Source of the DNA: Planctomycetota bacterium
Lineage (GTDB): Bacteria > Planctomycetota > Phycisphaerae > UBA1845 > JANYLN01
DNA length: 35,465 nt
Direction: 5' to 3'
Assembly: GCA_025357795.1 (NCBI GenBank)
Contig: JANYLN010000006.1
Location: 1-35,465, forward strand
Positions 26,228 to 35,465 of this stretch are shown in pieces; position 1 is the stretch's first letter; the number at the start of each line of letters is the position of its first letter. The notes beneath the pieces were generated by a model. It was not told where the DNA came from. It saw only the letters and a program-made list of their open reading frames with translations, and made no database searches. A program made the position numbers and the translations under genes.

Positions 26228-26632
26228 TTATGTATTGCCAGGCGGCTGGTCGTCGCGGAGGGATTCCGGGATCTCCTGCACGCGGCCGTCGCGGCCTACG
26301 CAGCCCAGGACGGTGGCGGCCTCGGCGATGATGCGGCCGTCCTTGTAGACGTGGTACTCGTGCTCGATACGGGCGCGGGTCATGCGGGCGATCCTCACGT
26401 GGATCCGCAGGGAATCGTCGTAGCGGGCCGGGCTCTTGTAGCGGATCTCGGCTTTGACGACGACGAAGAAGACCCCCTGCTTTTCGCAGTCGCGGTAGCG
26501 CATGCCGTTGCGCAGGAGCAGTTCGGTGCGGGCCATCTCCATGAATACGAAGTACTGCGAGTGATGCAGGTACCCCATGGGGTCGGCTTCGCAGTAGCGT
26601 ACGCGGACCTCTATGTCGCATTCCTCAACCAT
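26228..26632 (-). CDS. ybgC: Hot-dog acyl-CoA thioesterase (YbgC/4HBT-like)
   Basis: VRVRYCEADPMGYLHHSQYFVFMEMARTELLLRNGMRYRDCEKQGVFFVVVKAEIRYKSPARYDDSLRIHVRI. Confidence 0.9.
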   Translation of the reverse strand: MVEECDIEVRVRYCEADPMGYLHHSQYFVFMEMARTELLLRNGMRYRDCEKQGVFFVVVKAEIRYKSPARYDDSLRIHVRIARMTRARIEHEYHVYKDGRIIAEAATVLGCVGRDGRVQEIPESLRDDQPPGNT

Positions 26633-26818
26633 CGGTCGCCTCCATCGTCCTCGAACTCGAAAACCTTGGGTGTCATGACCCTGCGCCAGTCCGCCGGCCC
26701 TGTACAGGTCTGGGCGGACCGTCTATTGTGCGCGCCAGGCTCGCCTGCGTGAAGGGCTGGCGAGCATACATATAATGTCTGGCCGCAACACCTTCGAGGT
26801 CACAGGGGTCCAAACGCC

Positions 26819-27220
26819 ATGTTCGAAACACTGACCGTCCGGACCAGCAAGCGGGCCGAGATGATCGATATTACCGATCGTATCCAGGATCTCGTCCACG
26901 GCAGCGACGCGGCCGACGGCTGCGCGATCTGCTATGTGCCGCACACCACGGCGGGGATCACGATCCAGGAGAACGCCGATCCGGATGTCGTGCACGACAT
27001 ACTTTACAAGCTCGAGGCCCTCGTGCCGCACCACGATCCGAACTTCCGGCACGGCGAGGGCAACAGCGATGCGCACATAAAGGCTTCGCTGATGGGCTCT
27101 TCGGTTACGGTGCCCTTCCGGGGCTCGGCGATGGTGCTGGGCACGTGGCAGGCTATCTATTTTTGTGAATTCGATGGGCCGCGTTCGCGGAATCTGCACG
27201 TAAAATTGATCAAGGGGTAG
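26819..27220 (+). CDS. yjbQ: Secondary thiamine-phosphate synthase-type protein YjbQ (UPF0047)
   Basis: DGCAICYVPHTTAGITIQENADPDVVHDILYKLEALVPHHDPNFRHGEGNSDAHIKASLMGSSVTVPFRGSAMVLGTWQAIYFCEFDGPRSR. Confidence 0.95.
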   Translation: MFETLTVRTSKRAEMIDITDRIQDLVHGSDAADGCAICYVPHTTAGITIQENADPDVVHDILYKLEALVPHHDPNFRHGEGNSDAHIKASLMGSSVTVPFRGSAMVLGTWQAIYFCEFDGPRSRNLHVKLIKG

Positions 27221-27334
27221 TTCGTCGCAGCGGTGTACCCGTCACAATACCGACAGTCGTTGGCAGGCTCGTCTTGCCAGTCGTATTCCTGTTCTGCCGC
27301 GAAAACGTCCAGGCGCACATGCGGAGATGAGACC

Positions 27335-28276
27335 ATGGCGAACAATCACTCGGTTCTGATCATCGGCGGTTATGGGCACATCGGCCGATTCCTGGTGCCG
27401 CGGCTGGTGCACAGCGGCTGGCAGGTCAGCGTGGTCAGCCGGGGCAAGCAGCCGGCGCCCGACGCGGAGGCCTGGGGCAACCTGTCGCACCGCCACATCG
27501 ACGCCGACTACCAGGATCTTACGGCAACGCACCAGTGGTCGAGCCTGCTGAAGGACGTCGGTGCCAGCGTGGTCATCGACATTCTGGCCCGCCATGCCCC
27601 GGCGGTGGTGCAGGCGTGTCCAGCGGAGGTCAATCACGTGGTGGTCTGCGGGTCGGTGTGGATGTACGGTGCGCCGCAGCAGATCCCCACGCCCGAACGG
27701 ACGCAGGGACCGTTCCCGTTCGAGTTCTACCGCAGCCGATATCAGCACCTGCAGGAGTTGCTGGCTGGCAAGAACGGTCCAGCGATCACGGGGGTGATGC
27801 CGTCGAACATCGCGGGTCCGGGGAAGGTCCCGATCGATCCTTACGGCACGCGGGAGGTGGCGGTACACAGGGCGATGGCCAGCGGGCGGGAGATCGTGCT
27901 GCCGTACGACGGGCTGATCCTGATCGGGCCGACGGATGCCGAGGACGTCGCGGAGGTGTTCGCCTTGGCGGTGGAGAAACCGGACCAGGCGGCCAGCCGG
28001 ATGTTCAACGCCGCGGCGGCGTATGCGATGACCTACGCGAGCCTGGTGACCACGTACAGCCGGATCTACGGCGTGGAGATCCCGGTGCGAAGCGTGGAGT
28101 GGGACGAGTTCGACCTGGTAGTCCGGCCGACGCCGGACCAGCGGTATCACCACGAGGCGCACATGTGCGCGGACATCACGGCGGCGCGGCGGAGCCTGGG
28201 CTACGAGCCGAAGTACACGCCGGAGACGGCGTTGCAGCGGGCGGTGGAGTGGATGCGGAGCAAAGAGATGGTTTGA
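27335..28276 (+). CDS. NAD(P)-dependent epimerase/dehydratase family protein (SDR)
   Basis: MANNHSVLIIGGYGHIGRFLVPRLVHSGWQVSVVSRG Rossmann start; C-terminal RRSLGYEPKYTPETALQRAVEWM. Confidence 0.85.
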   Translation: MANNHSVLIIGGYGHIGRFLVPRLVHSGWQVSVVSRGKQPAPDAEAWGNLSHRHIDADYQDLTATHQWSSLLKDVGASVVIDILARHAPAVVQACPAEVNHVVVCGSVWMYGAPQQIPTPERTQGPFPFEFYRSRYQHLQELLAGKNGPAITGVMPSNIAGPGKVPIDPYGTREVAVHRAMASGREIVLPYDGLILIGPTDAEDVAEVFALAVEKPDQAASRMFNAAAAYAMTYASLVTTYSRIYGVEIPVRSVEWDEFDLVVRPTPDQRYHHEAHMCADITAARRSLGYEPKYTPETALQRAVEWMRSKEMV

Positions 28277-28391
28277 GGGTGGCGACTGCCAGCAACGGCA
28301 AGCGCCACGACGAGGGCTCTGCCTGAGAGCAGGACTGTGGCACGCGGGGTTCAGCGCTATCGCGGGCTGCCTGACCTTTTGCGAGGTTGGC

Positions 28392-29159
28392 CTACTGCTG
28401 GGCGTTGTCGGGGTCGGCCTGGACCGGCTCGACGTCGACGGGCCAGCCCTTGACCTTGCACAGGGCGGCAACGATCTCGTCGAACTTCTGGATCTGCTCT
28501 TCGTCGAGTACGGCGGTGCGGTCCCGCCCGGCCTGGTCGCGGTACTTCAGCTGGACGATGCCCTTGCTGGCGAACTGGGTGGCGTCGATGCCGGTCATCT
28601 GGTCATAGGTGATCTGGCCGGTAGCCGGCAGGGCCAGGCCCTGGTCATCGAGTTTGAACTTCCTGGGCAACTGGCGGAGCAGCAACGCCAGCGGGAGCAT
28701 CGCGACCGCCAACAGCGCCGTGGCGAGCAGCCTCTGAACCGCGATATCGGAATAGCCCTTCGCCCCGTCATGCCAGTCGATCTTGCTGGCTGTCTCGCCC
28801 TGGAGGGTCGCGCGGATCCAGCCGTACGGGCCTACGAAGAATGCCAACTGTTCGCCGGGCTCGCCCCCTTCGAGCGGGCCCAGGAAGGCGGGTTCGCCGA
28901 AGCGCTGGCGGAGATCGGCCAGGGTATGCGGCTGATCTTCCGTGGCCTGCAGGGCGGCGGCGGCCTCTTTGGTCGCGGCCGGATTGACCGACAGCTGCGC
29001 CGGGGCCTTGGGCATGGCCTGGCGGGCGGCCTCGAGGTTTGCGAGCGGCCATCTGACCCAGCCGTCGTAGGCGAACCAGCCGGCGAAGATCATGAGCAGC
29101 GCACACATGAATCCCAGGCGTACGATCGTTCGTTTGCCCACTCCGCTGACAATCTGCAT
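28392..29159 (-). CDS. Hypothetical two-TM membrane protein
   Basis: MQIVSGVGKRTIVRLGFMCALLMIFAGWFAYDGW...LLATALLAVAMLPLALLLRQLPRKFKLDDQGLALP; codon-like composition. Confidence 0.7.
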   Translation of the reverse strand: MQIVSGVGKRTIVRLGFMCALLMIFAGWFAYDGWVRWPLANLEAARQAMPKAPAQLSVNPAATKEAAAALQATEDQPHTLADLRQRFGEPAFLGPLEGGEPGEQLAFFVGPYGWIRATLQGETASKIDWHDGAKGYSDIAVQRLLATALLAVAMLPLALLLRQLPRKFKLDDQGLALPATGQITYDQMTGIDATQFASKGIVQLKYRDQAGRDRTAVLDEEQIQKFDEIVAALCKVKGWPVDVEPVQADPDNAQQ

Positions 29160-29515
29160 CGCTCGGCTCCGAATGTTCCCAGGAGTCTTCGATCCGCCGG
29201 GGCGGCACGAGGGCCTTCCCGCGCAAGGCAACTGTAACATAACCTTGGCGCGGAACCAACCGGCCGACAGCCGGGTACCTGGATCGGCTGGGCGGGTTAG
29301 CTGCGTCGGCCCGGAGATTTATCGACACATGGGGCGACCGCCTGACGTCAAAGTGCCGAGGGTGCGGGTCTAAACACTTCAGGGCCCTTCGCTTGCGATG
29401 CAGGGGCGGACCAGCCAAAATGGCCGGCACGCCGGGAACCATCTGGCCGGGGCGCCTAGACTCAGTGCAGGCGGCTCAATCTGGTCTACGACACCGTCGG
29501 CGGGGAGGCTCACGC

Positions 29516-30913
29516 ATGTCCACGCAAAAGGCGCTGGCGTATCTGGATGGTCATCGGGAGGATTTTGTCGGCCGCCTCATCGATTTCCTGCGGATCCCGA
29601 GCGTTTCGACGCTGCCGGAACACCAGGCGGACATCGTCCGGGCGGCGGAGTGGTGCGCGCGACTTCTTACAAATGCTGGACTTGAAGCGCGGGTCGTACC
29701 GACCGAGATGCATCCGGCGGTCGTGGGACGGTACAGGGCGGACCCCGCGGCGCCAACTCTCATGCTGTACGGACATTACGACGTGCAGCCTGCGGGCGAC
29801 GAGTCGCTGTGGAACAGCCCGCCATTCGAGCCGAGCGCCCGAAACGGCGCCATTTACGCGCGTGGGGCCAGTGACGACAAAGGGCAGGTGCTGGCGAATC
29901 TGCTGGGGCTGGAGTGCTGGCTGAAATCCGCGGGGCGATTGCCGATCAACATTGTCGTACTCGTAGAGGGCGAGGAGGAGATCGGCTCGCCTAGTTTCGG
30001 GGGGTTTCTGAAGGCCCACGGTGCGGAGCTGGCGTGCGACGACGTGCTGGTGTCGGATTCGTCGCAGTACAAGGAGGGCATGCCGGCGATCACGTATTCG
30101 ACGCGAGGGCTCGTCTATAAAGAGATCGAGCTGACCGGGGCGAGCCGGGACCTGCACAGCGGGGTGTACGGGGGTGTGGCGCCGAACCCTGCGAATATCC
30201 TCTGCCAATTGGTTGCGTCGATGAAGGACCCGTCGGGGCGGGTGGCGATTCCGGGCTTTTACGACGGGGTGCGGCCCTTGGAGGCGTGGGAGCGGCAGAA
30301 CCTCGAGAGCCTGCCCTATGACGAGCGGGCGATGCAGGAGATGCTCGGCGTGCTGCGTCTGGAGGGCGAGCTGGGGTACGGGCCGCTGGAACGGGTCTGG
30401 GCGCGGCCCACGCTGGACGTCAACGGCATTGTCGGCGGTTTTACCGGACCGGGCAGCGCGACGATCATTCCGTCGCGGGCGATGGCGAAGGTGTCGATGC
30501 GGCTGGTGCCGGACCAGGATCCGACAGCGGTCAGCGCGGCCTTCGACCAGTTCGTGGCGAGTTTCCTGGAGGGGCACTGCCGGTACACGATCCGCGATAA
30601 GGCGAGCTGCGCGGCGTACTTGGCGCCGGTCGAGGGGGCGGGCATCCAGGCGGCCAAGGGGGCAGTGAAGGCGGCCTGGGGGGTCGAGCCGGTACTGGTC
30701 CGCGAGGGCGGGACGTTGCCGATCCTGCCGACGCTCAAACAGGGGTTGGGGGCGGACAGCATCCTGATCGGCTACGGGTTGCCGGACTGCCCGGTACACG
30801 GGCCGAACGAATTCTTCCATATCGAGCACTTCCTGGCGGGGATCGGCACGGCTGTGCAGTTCTTCGAACAGTACGGGCGCCTGGCCGGGGACGAGACGCG
30901 GTCCGCCCGATAA
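29516..30913 (+). CDS. M20-family peptidase/dipeptidase
   Basis: LMLYGHYDVQPAGDESLWNSPPFEPSARNGAIYARGASDDKGQ, LVEGEEEIGSPSFGGFL, DLHSGVYGGVAPNPANIL, GGTLPILPTLKQGLGADSILIGYGLPDCPVHGPNEFFHIEHF. Confidence 0.95.
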   Translation: MSTQKALAYLDGHREDFVGRLIDFLRIPSVSTLPEHQADIVRAAEWCARLLTNAGLEARVVPTEMHPAVVGRYRADPAAPTLMLYGHYDVQPAGDESLWNSPPFEPSARNGAIYARGASDDKGQVLANLLGLECWLKSAGRLPINIVVLVEGEEEIGSPSFGGFLKAHGAELACDDVLVSDSSQYKEGMPAITYSTRGLVYKEIELTGASRDLHSGVYGGVAPNPANILCQLVASMKDPSGRVAIPGFYDGVRPLEAWERQNLESLPYDERAMQEMLGVLRLEGELGYGPLERVWARPTLDVNGIVGGFTGPGSATIIPSRAMAKVSMRLVPDQDPTAVSAAFDQFVASFLEGHCRYTIRDKASCAAYLAPVEGAGIQAAKGAVKAAWGVEPVLVREGGTLPILPTLKQGLGADSILIGYGLPDCPVHGPNEFFHIEHFLAGIGTAVQFFEQYGRLAGDETRSAR

Positions 30914-31074
30914 CAGTTTTGCAGGAAATGGCTACAAGGGCGGTGTTTATGGATGGGCCCGGTTTGCCGATAACAACCATGCAGCCATGGGGCGCCCCGA
31001 GCAGTTGATTTGGTTGTCCCAGGCGAGTAAAGTGACTTGCGAGACATGAATCGAGCCCTTTGGGAGGCTTTAAG

Positions 31075-31923
31075 ATGCAAACGAAGCGTTACCTCTGTGC
31101 GTCTGTCGCCATTGCCTGTACGCTGCTGACAGCGGGGAGCGCCCGCGCGCAGTTCAGCGAGATCAGCCGGGGCTTGTACCTGGCGGGCTTCCAGATCGAC
31201 GCGACCAAGAACCCGATCACCAAAGGGGTGGACTTCCGCTCCAGCCGCAGTTTCTTCCCGGGCAGCAACACGCTGAACTTCGGCGTGGGCACGTTGACGC
31301 TTAACGGGCAGCTGGGCTTTGACGGCAGTTTCACCCGCCGGCCGATCCCGGGCGTTTCGTTCGGCGTCCACAGCACGACGACGCCGGGGGGCACGGCGCA
31401 GCCGCTGGCGTACACGCTGACGATCCCGCGGGCGGTGGAGTCGCTCACGGTCACCGGGCAGGTGACGATCGACACGAACATCACGGTGGACGAGACAGGC
31501 TTCTACCACCGGGTGATCCGGATCGACAACCGCGGCACGGTCGTCACCGACGGCGCGGTCGATACGACAAACAACATTGACTTCACGCTGGGGCCGATCG
31601 ACCAGAAGGGCAACATTTTCCTGGAAGGCCTGAGCAGCCTGACGGGCGGCGGCAAGGGCGGGCTGTTCGGCAACCTGACCAACGCCAGCGCGAGCAAGGC
31701 GATCGACCTGTCGGACGTCGAGTCGCTGGACCTGAACGACCCGGAGCAGCTCAAGGCGTATGTGAATGCCGCGCTGGTCGAGGGCATCACCGAGGCGGCG
31801 ATGGATCCGAGCTTGGGGTCCACCAGTCCGATGATGGTGCCGGAGCCGGCGACGCTGACACTGCTGGCGCTGGCTGGGGCGATGTGCATGGTCGGCGTGC
31901 GGCGGCACCGGACCGCGGCGTGA
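31075..31923 (+). CDS. PEP-CTERM sorting-domain protein
   Basis: Signal MQTKRYLCASVAIACTLLTAGSARAQ; C-terminal VPEPATLTLLALAGAMCMVGVRRHR. GGGAGG precedes ATG 31075. Confidence 0.88.
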   Translation: MQTKRYLCASVAIACTLLTAGSARAQFSEISRGLYLAGFQIDATKNPITKGVDFRSSRSFFPGSNTLNFGVGTLTLNGQLGFDGSFTRRPIPGVSFGVHSTTTPGGTAQPLAYTLTIPRAVESLTVTGQVTIDTNITVDETGFYHRVIRIDNRGTVVTDGAVDTTNNIDFTLGPIDQKGNIFLEGLSSLTGGGKGGLFGNLTNASASKAIDLSDVESLDLNDPEQLKAYVNAALVEGITEAAMDPSLGSTSPMMVPEPATLTLLALAGAMCMVGVRRHRTAA

Positions 31924-31961
31924 GCAGGCCGCGATCGAGCCAATACGCAAGACATTATGAG

Positions 31962-31995
31962 CCGCCACCTGTCGGAAGGACAGGTGGCGGTTTTT
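31962..31995 (+). terminator. Rho-independent terminator
   Basis: CCGCCACCTGTC-GGAAG-GACAGGTGGCGG-TTTTT, 12-bp perfect stem plus T-tract, 39 nt after the PEP-CTERM stop. Confidence 0.95.
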
Positions 31996-32150
31996 GTTTG
32001 GGCGAAGGGCGAGGGCGACTGTCAGCCAGGCTTTTTCGCAACAACGGGAACAGGCTGGACGCGGTCCGGGGGCGGGGCAACTGGCTGGCGCGGGGCTCGA
32101 GCCGCTATAATGGCTGACGGTCGCAATCTGACGACGGAAAGGCGGGACGC

Positions 32151-32543
32151 GTGCTGCAAGGGTGGTCTGACAAGCTGACGAGTCTGAAGCCGTGGGAGAT
32201 GTTCTGGCTGGGCTTCGGATTCGCGGCCCAGAGTTTCTTCGCCGCTCGCTTCGTCTGGCAGTGGCTGGTCTCGGAGAAGAAGGGGCGCAGCACGGTGCCG
32301 CTGGGCTTCTGGATCCTGAGCCTGCTGGGCGGGGGGATGCTGCTGGTCTACGCGTGCCACCTGAAGGACCCGGTCTTCATCGCGGGGCAGGGACTGGGCA
32401 TGTTCATCTATGTCCGCAACCTCATGCTGATCAGCCAGCGACGGGCGATCGTGCGGCAGCGCCACGCGGCGCTACTGGTCGGGGGAAACGGCAAGACGCA
32501 TGCGGATGATTCCGCCGCACCGCGACGGATCGACGTTTCCTGA
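32151..32543 (+). CDS. Stand-alone lipid-A-disaccharide synthase N-terminal-like (LAB_N) membrane protein
   Basis: EMFWLGFGFAAQSFFAARFVWQWLVSEKKGRSTVPLGFWILSLLGGGMLLVYACHLKDPVFIAGQGLGMFIYVRNLMLI. Confidence 0.9.
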   Translation: MLQGWSDKLTSLKPWEMFWLGFGFAAQSFFAARFVWQWLVSEKKGRSTVPLGFWILSLLGGGMLLVYACHLKDPVFIAGQGLGMFIYVRNLMLISQRRAIVRQRHAALLVGGNGKTHADDSAAPRRIDVS

Positions 32544-32565
32544 GGGGCGTCTTGAACGGCCACTA

Positions 32566-33141
32566 TCAGGTCCGGAGCACGAGCAGGTATACCCACAGCG
32601 CGGCGGCCATCAGGGCGGTGCCGACCGCGACATAGCCCAGCAGTTGCCGGACGATCCCCGGCAACCAGCGCGACGGCAGATCCAACACCCTTATCACCAG
32701 GGCCAGCGGCAGGAAGAGCAAGTCCACGATCCGCATGAGTTGGCGCAAGAGGCCCGGGCGCGGCGGACGGGCGGCGGCACTGACGGGGTTGCCGCCCTGG
32801 AGCTGCTGGATCGCCTGGTTGAGTTCCTGTTCGACCTCGACCTCGGGTGAGAGCGGGGCGTCGGGCGGTTTTGCGGCGGCGGGTTCGGTTGTTTGTTCCG
32901 GCTGGACATCCGGTGCGGCGGACTGTGCCGGTTGCTCGGCTGCAGGGGCGACGGGTTCGCCCGCGGCGGGGGGCGCAGCCGATTCGGGCGACGCGGCGCC
33001 GGACGGCGGCTTGCCGATCTCCTGCACGAGGGTCGAAGTCATGGTCTCGAGTTTCTCGAGGGTCTTCTCGACATCGGCCTCGCTGATCGTCTCGTCCGGA
33101 CCACCCTGCGACTGCGGTTTGCTCGCACCTGGCTGTTCCAC
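32566..33141 (-). CDS. Hypothetical membrane protein with acidic/Pro-Ala-rich N-terminal half
   Basis: MEQPGASKPQSQGGPDETISEADVEKTLEKLETMTSTLVQEIGKPP...LLRQLMRIVDLLFLPLALVIRVLDLPSRWLPGIVRQLLGYVAVGTALMAAALWVYLLVL. Confidence 0.75.
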   Translation of the reverse strand: MEQPGASKPQSQGGPDETISEADVEKTLEKLETMTSTLVQEIGKPPSGAASPESAAPPAAGEPVAPAAEQPAQSAAPDVQPEQTTEPAAAKPPDAPLSPEVEVEQELNQAIQQLQGGNPVSAAARPPRPGLLRQLMRIVDLLFLPLALVIRVLDLPSRWLPGIVRQLLGYVAVGTALMAAALWVYLLVLRT

Positions 33142-33294
33142 GGGATCTGCCTGCCTCCTCCACGCGACAACGTCCGCTAACCATTTCAGTCAAACGTCAC
33201 ATGTTCATCGGCCCGGAGCCGCTGGATGTGAAGCAAGATCGGGCCGGCAGGTCGGCTGCGACAAAGTCGCCCCATTACCGTAACATACGGGGCC

Positions 33295-34047
33295 ATGAGT
33301 GACCATTGGCTTTATTCGCAGGCATTGCCGGCAGGGCCGGCGGACTGGACGCTACAGGGCGACGAGGCCCAGCACGCGCGGGCCAAGCGGCTCGAGGCGG
33401 GCGAGGCCGTACACCTATTCGACGGGCGCGGCCGGGTGGCGGCGGGACGGGTCGTCGCGTGCGAAAAGCGAGCCCTGTCGGTGCGGATCGAGCGGATCGA
33501 GACGGTCGGGCCACGGCGGCCTGGGGTGACGGTGGCGGTCAGCCCGCCCAAGGGCGAGCGGCTGGACTGGATGCTGGAGAAGCTGACGGAGCTGGGGGTT
33601 GCGGCGATCTGCCCGCTGCAGTGCGAGCGGTCGGTGGCGCAGGCAAAGGACGAACGCCTGGACCGCTGGCAGCGGCGGCTGGTCGAGGCCGCCAAGCAGG
33701 CGCACGTCGCGTGGCTGCCGACAATCGAACCATCCCATAAACTGGCACAGATATTGGCGCGGGCGGGCGAGTTCACGGACCTTCTGGTGGCGGACACGAT
33801 GGGACCGACGGCACCGATCCTGGCGCCGGCCTTGCCGGGGGAGGCCCGGCCTGTGGTGCTGATCGGGCCGGAGGGGGGCTTTAGCGAGGGCGAGCGGGAA
33901 CAGATGAGCCGCGCGGGGGTGCGGCGGGTGAGTCTTGGGCCTACGGTGCTGCGGACGGAGACGGCGGCGATCGTCGCGGCGGCGTGTTTGCTGGCCGGGG
34001 CGGACCTGGCCAACTGGAAGGGCACGAGCCAGGAGTCGCGGCCTTGA
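33295..34047 (+). CDS. rsmE: 16S rRNA (uracil(1498)-N(3))-methyltransferase
   Basis: WTLQGDEAQHARAKRLEAGEAVHLFDGRG, SPPKGERLDWMLEKLTELGVAAICPLQCERSV, VVLIGPEGGFSEGEREQMSRAGVRRVSLGPTVLRTETAAIVAAACL. Confidence 0.95.
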   Translation: MSDHWLYSQALPAGPADWTLQGDEAQHARAKRLEAGEAVHLFDGRGRVAAGRVVACEKRALSVRIERIETVGPRRPGVTVAVSPPKGERLDWMLEKLTELGVAAICPLQCERSVAQAKDERLDRWQRRLVEAAKQAHVAWLPTIEPSHKLAQILARAGEFTDLLVADTMGPTAPILAPALPGEARPVVLIGPEGGFSEGEREQMSRAGVRRVSLGPTVLRTETAAIVAAACLLAGADLANWKGTSQESRP

Positions 34048-34856
34048 TCTTCGAACCGACGCTCAAGCAGGAGGAACTGGCGGGGGCCCTGCGAACACGG
34101 CGGATCGGCCGGACACTGCGCAGCCTGGCGGAGACGCCGAGCACGAACGACTTCTGCTGGCAGCAACTGGCTGCGCGCGGTGAGAAGGCGGACGGGTTCG
34201 TCGTGCTGGCGGACTATCAGACCGCGGGGCGGGGGCGATTCAGCCGGGCCTGGCTGGCGCCGCGGGCGTCGAGCGTTCTGCTCAGCGTGCTGATCCTGCA
34301 GGCGGAGGAGCCGCTGCTGTTCGAACGAATGAGCCTGATCGCGGGCATTGCGGGGTGTGTAGCGGCACGGCAGGTCAGCGATGCGGAGATCCAGTTGCGC
34401 TGGCCCAACGACCTGGTCTATCATCGCAAGAAGGTGGGCGGGGTGCTGGTCGAGAGCCGGCAGGTGTCGCCCGGGCGGATCGCGGCGGTGATCGGCACGG
34501 GCATCAATTGTTTGCAGCATCTGGCGCACTTTCCGGCGGAACTGCGTAGCCGGGCAACGTCGCTGGACATGGTCAGTTCCAACCCGATCTCACGGCTGAA
34601 CCTGGCGGTGGGCCTTGTCCAGCAGTTAGACCGGTGGCTGGGCCAACCTGCCCTGCCGGACGGACCGGCCGTGCGGGCCGCCTGGCAGGAGTTGATGGAG
34701 CCGCCTGGCCAACGGGTCTGCCTGATCCACGGGGGCCAGCGGCTGTACGGGACGACCATCGAACTCGATCCGACGGGTGGGCTGCTGGTGCAACTGGAGT
34801 CGGGCGGGCGACAGATATTCCATCCGTCGACGACGACGATGGAAGTGCCGGACTAA
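34044..34856 (+). CDS. birA: Biotin--[acetyl-CoA-carboxylase] ligase, TTG start overlapping rsmE
   Basis: SLAETPSTNDFCWQQL, VVLADYQTAGRGRFSRAWLAPRASSVLLSVL, LRWPNDLVYHRKKVGGVLVES, AAVIGTGINC. AGGAG lies 8 nt before TTG 34044. Confidence 0.92.
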   Translation: MIFEPTLKQEELAGALRTRRIGRTLRSLAETPSTNDFCWQQLAARGEKADGFVVLADYQTAGRGRFSRAWLAPRASSVLLSVLILQAEEPLLFERMSLIAGIAGCVAARQVSDAEIQLRWPNDLVYHRKKVGGVLVESRQVSPGRIAAVIGTGINCLQHLAHFPAELRSRATSLDMVSSNPISRLNLAVGLVQQLDRWLGQPALPDGPAVRAAWQELMEPPGQRVCLIHGGQRLYGTTIELDPTGGLLVQLESGGRQIFHPSTTTMEVPD

Positions 34857-35313
34857 GAGACTGCTTGCAAGAACAACCGCACTGGCGAGCAAGCCGCCAG
34901 TGACACCCAGGCAAAAACCTTTTTGGAAACAGCCCCTAAGCCGACCGCCCGGGGGTCGGGGCCGTTGCGGTCCCGGGAAACTCCAGGCCATCCGCCCTGC
35001 CGTTCTTGCCCGAACCACCTTCGTATTCGATATCTAATAATGTGCAACAATCGGCAATCCAGGCCGGGCGGTGAGTACCGCCCTGGCTGGGAATCCCGGG
35101 CATGAGTCGCCTGGCCGGCACGCCCGCCTTGCATTGACAGTCACTTGCAACACCACATGGCTTACGACGTCCAGATAAAAAGCGGCTTACTATGGCTGAG
35201 AAGACCGGGGTTGCAGTCGCGGCTGGACCGGCAAGGCCGGGGGGTCGATACCAGCAATGGACTAGGTGGACCGCAACTTTCGGGAAGTTGGATCGGAAAG
35301 GGGATGTGAGCCC

Positions 35314-35465
35314 ATGCAGTCGGAAGCAAGTAGACAACCTCGTGTGACCTGGATCGAAGTAGCGATCGTCGCCGTGGTGCTGGCGGTGCTGGCGGCGCTG
35401 GTCGTGCCGCAGTTCAGCCAAGCGGGCCTGAACCCGCGGGAGCAGGAACTGCGCGCGGCGGTGCA
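35314..35465 (+). CDS. Pseudopilin-like protein, truncated by window edge
   Basis: MQSEASRQPRVTWIEVAIVAVVLAVLAALVVPQFSQAGLNPREQELRAAV..., with a GspG/PilA-like N-terminal helix (IEVAIV...LAALVVPQF). No stop in window, so missing from the ORF track. Confidence 0.75.
   Translation, partial: MQSEASRQPRVTWIEVAIVAVVLAVLAALVVPQFSQAGLNPREQELRAAV

Noticed and set aside
29510-30829. 439-aa minus-strand ORF
   Set aside because: Antisense to the M20 peptidase; Arg/Pro/His-rich with no domain signature.
35140-35313. GEMM-I c-di-GMP riboswitch upstream of the terminal pseudopilin
   Set aside because: The conserved GEMM-I blocks (GGCAAACC and GGGACGCAAAGCC-like) are not present; left only as an untyped leader for checking.
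1-35465. CRISPR arrays, rRNA and tRNA genes
   Set aside because: No regularly spaced direct repeats and no recognisable tRNA (GGTTCRANYCC T-arm with CCA-type acceptor) or rRNA landmark sequences were seen by eye; a tRNAscan/Infernal run would be definitive.

Overview
GC-rich chromosomal window, probably from a planctomycete (Phycisphaerae-like). The taxonomic cues are PEP-CTERM proteins, an H-X9-DG/DUF1559-type pseudopilin, a dockerin-bearing beta-propeller and high GC. I recognise about 27 protein-coding genes. They include APS kinase (CysC), UDP-glucose dehydrogenase, a UbiA/DPPR-synthase-like prenyltransferase, a GT2 and a HAD hydrolase as a putative glycan block. Others are a CBM9-like protein, an M48 peptidase, a GxxExxY protein, a cytidylate-kinase-like protein, a radical SAM protein coupled to a glycerol-1-phosphate-dehydrogenase-like protein, a ResB/CcsA pair, YbgC-like, YjbQ, an epimerase, an M20 peptidase, a LAB_N protein, RsmE, BirA and a pseudopilin truncated by the window edge. 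The most interesting locus is a minus-strand cobalamin riboswitch (about 15362-15540) upstream of a co-oriented trio: PEP-CTERM surface protein, beta-propeller with dockerin, and DUF1559-like pseudopilin. This is a candidate B12-responsive cell-surface system. The ORF track misses several items: a GTG-start GYF/zinc-ribbon protein at the left edge, a 37-aa Gly-rich membrane peptide, a 29-aa ORF after the riboswitch, and the right-edge pseudopilin. Three families of dispersed, palindromic intergenic repeats are also visible. No rRNA, tRNA or CRISPR was recognised. All calls come from reading the sequence; no searches were run.
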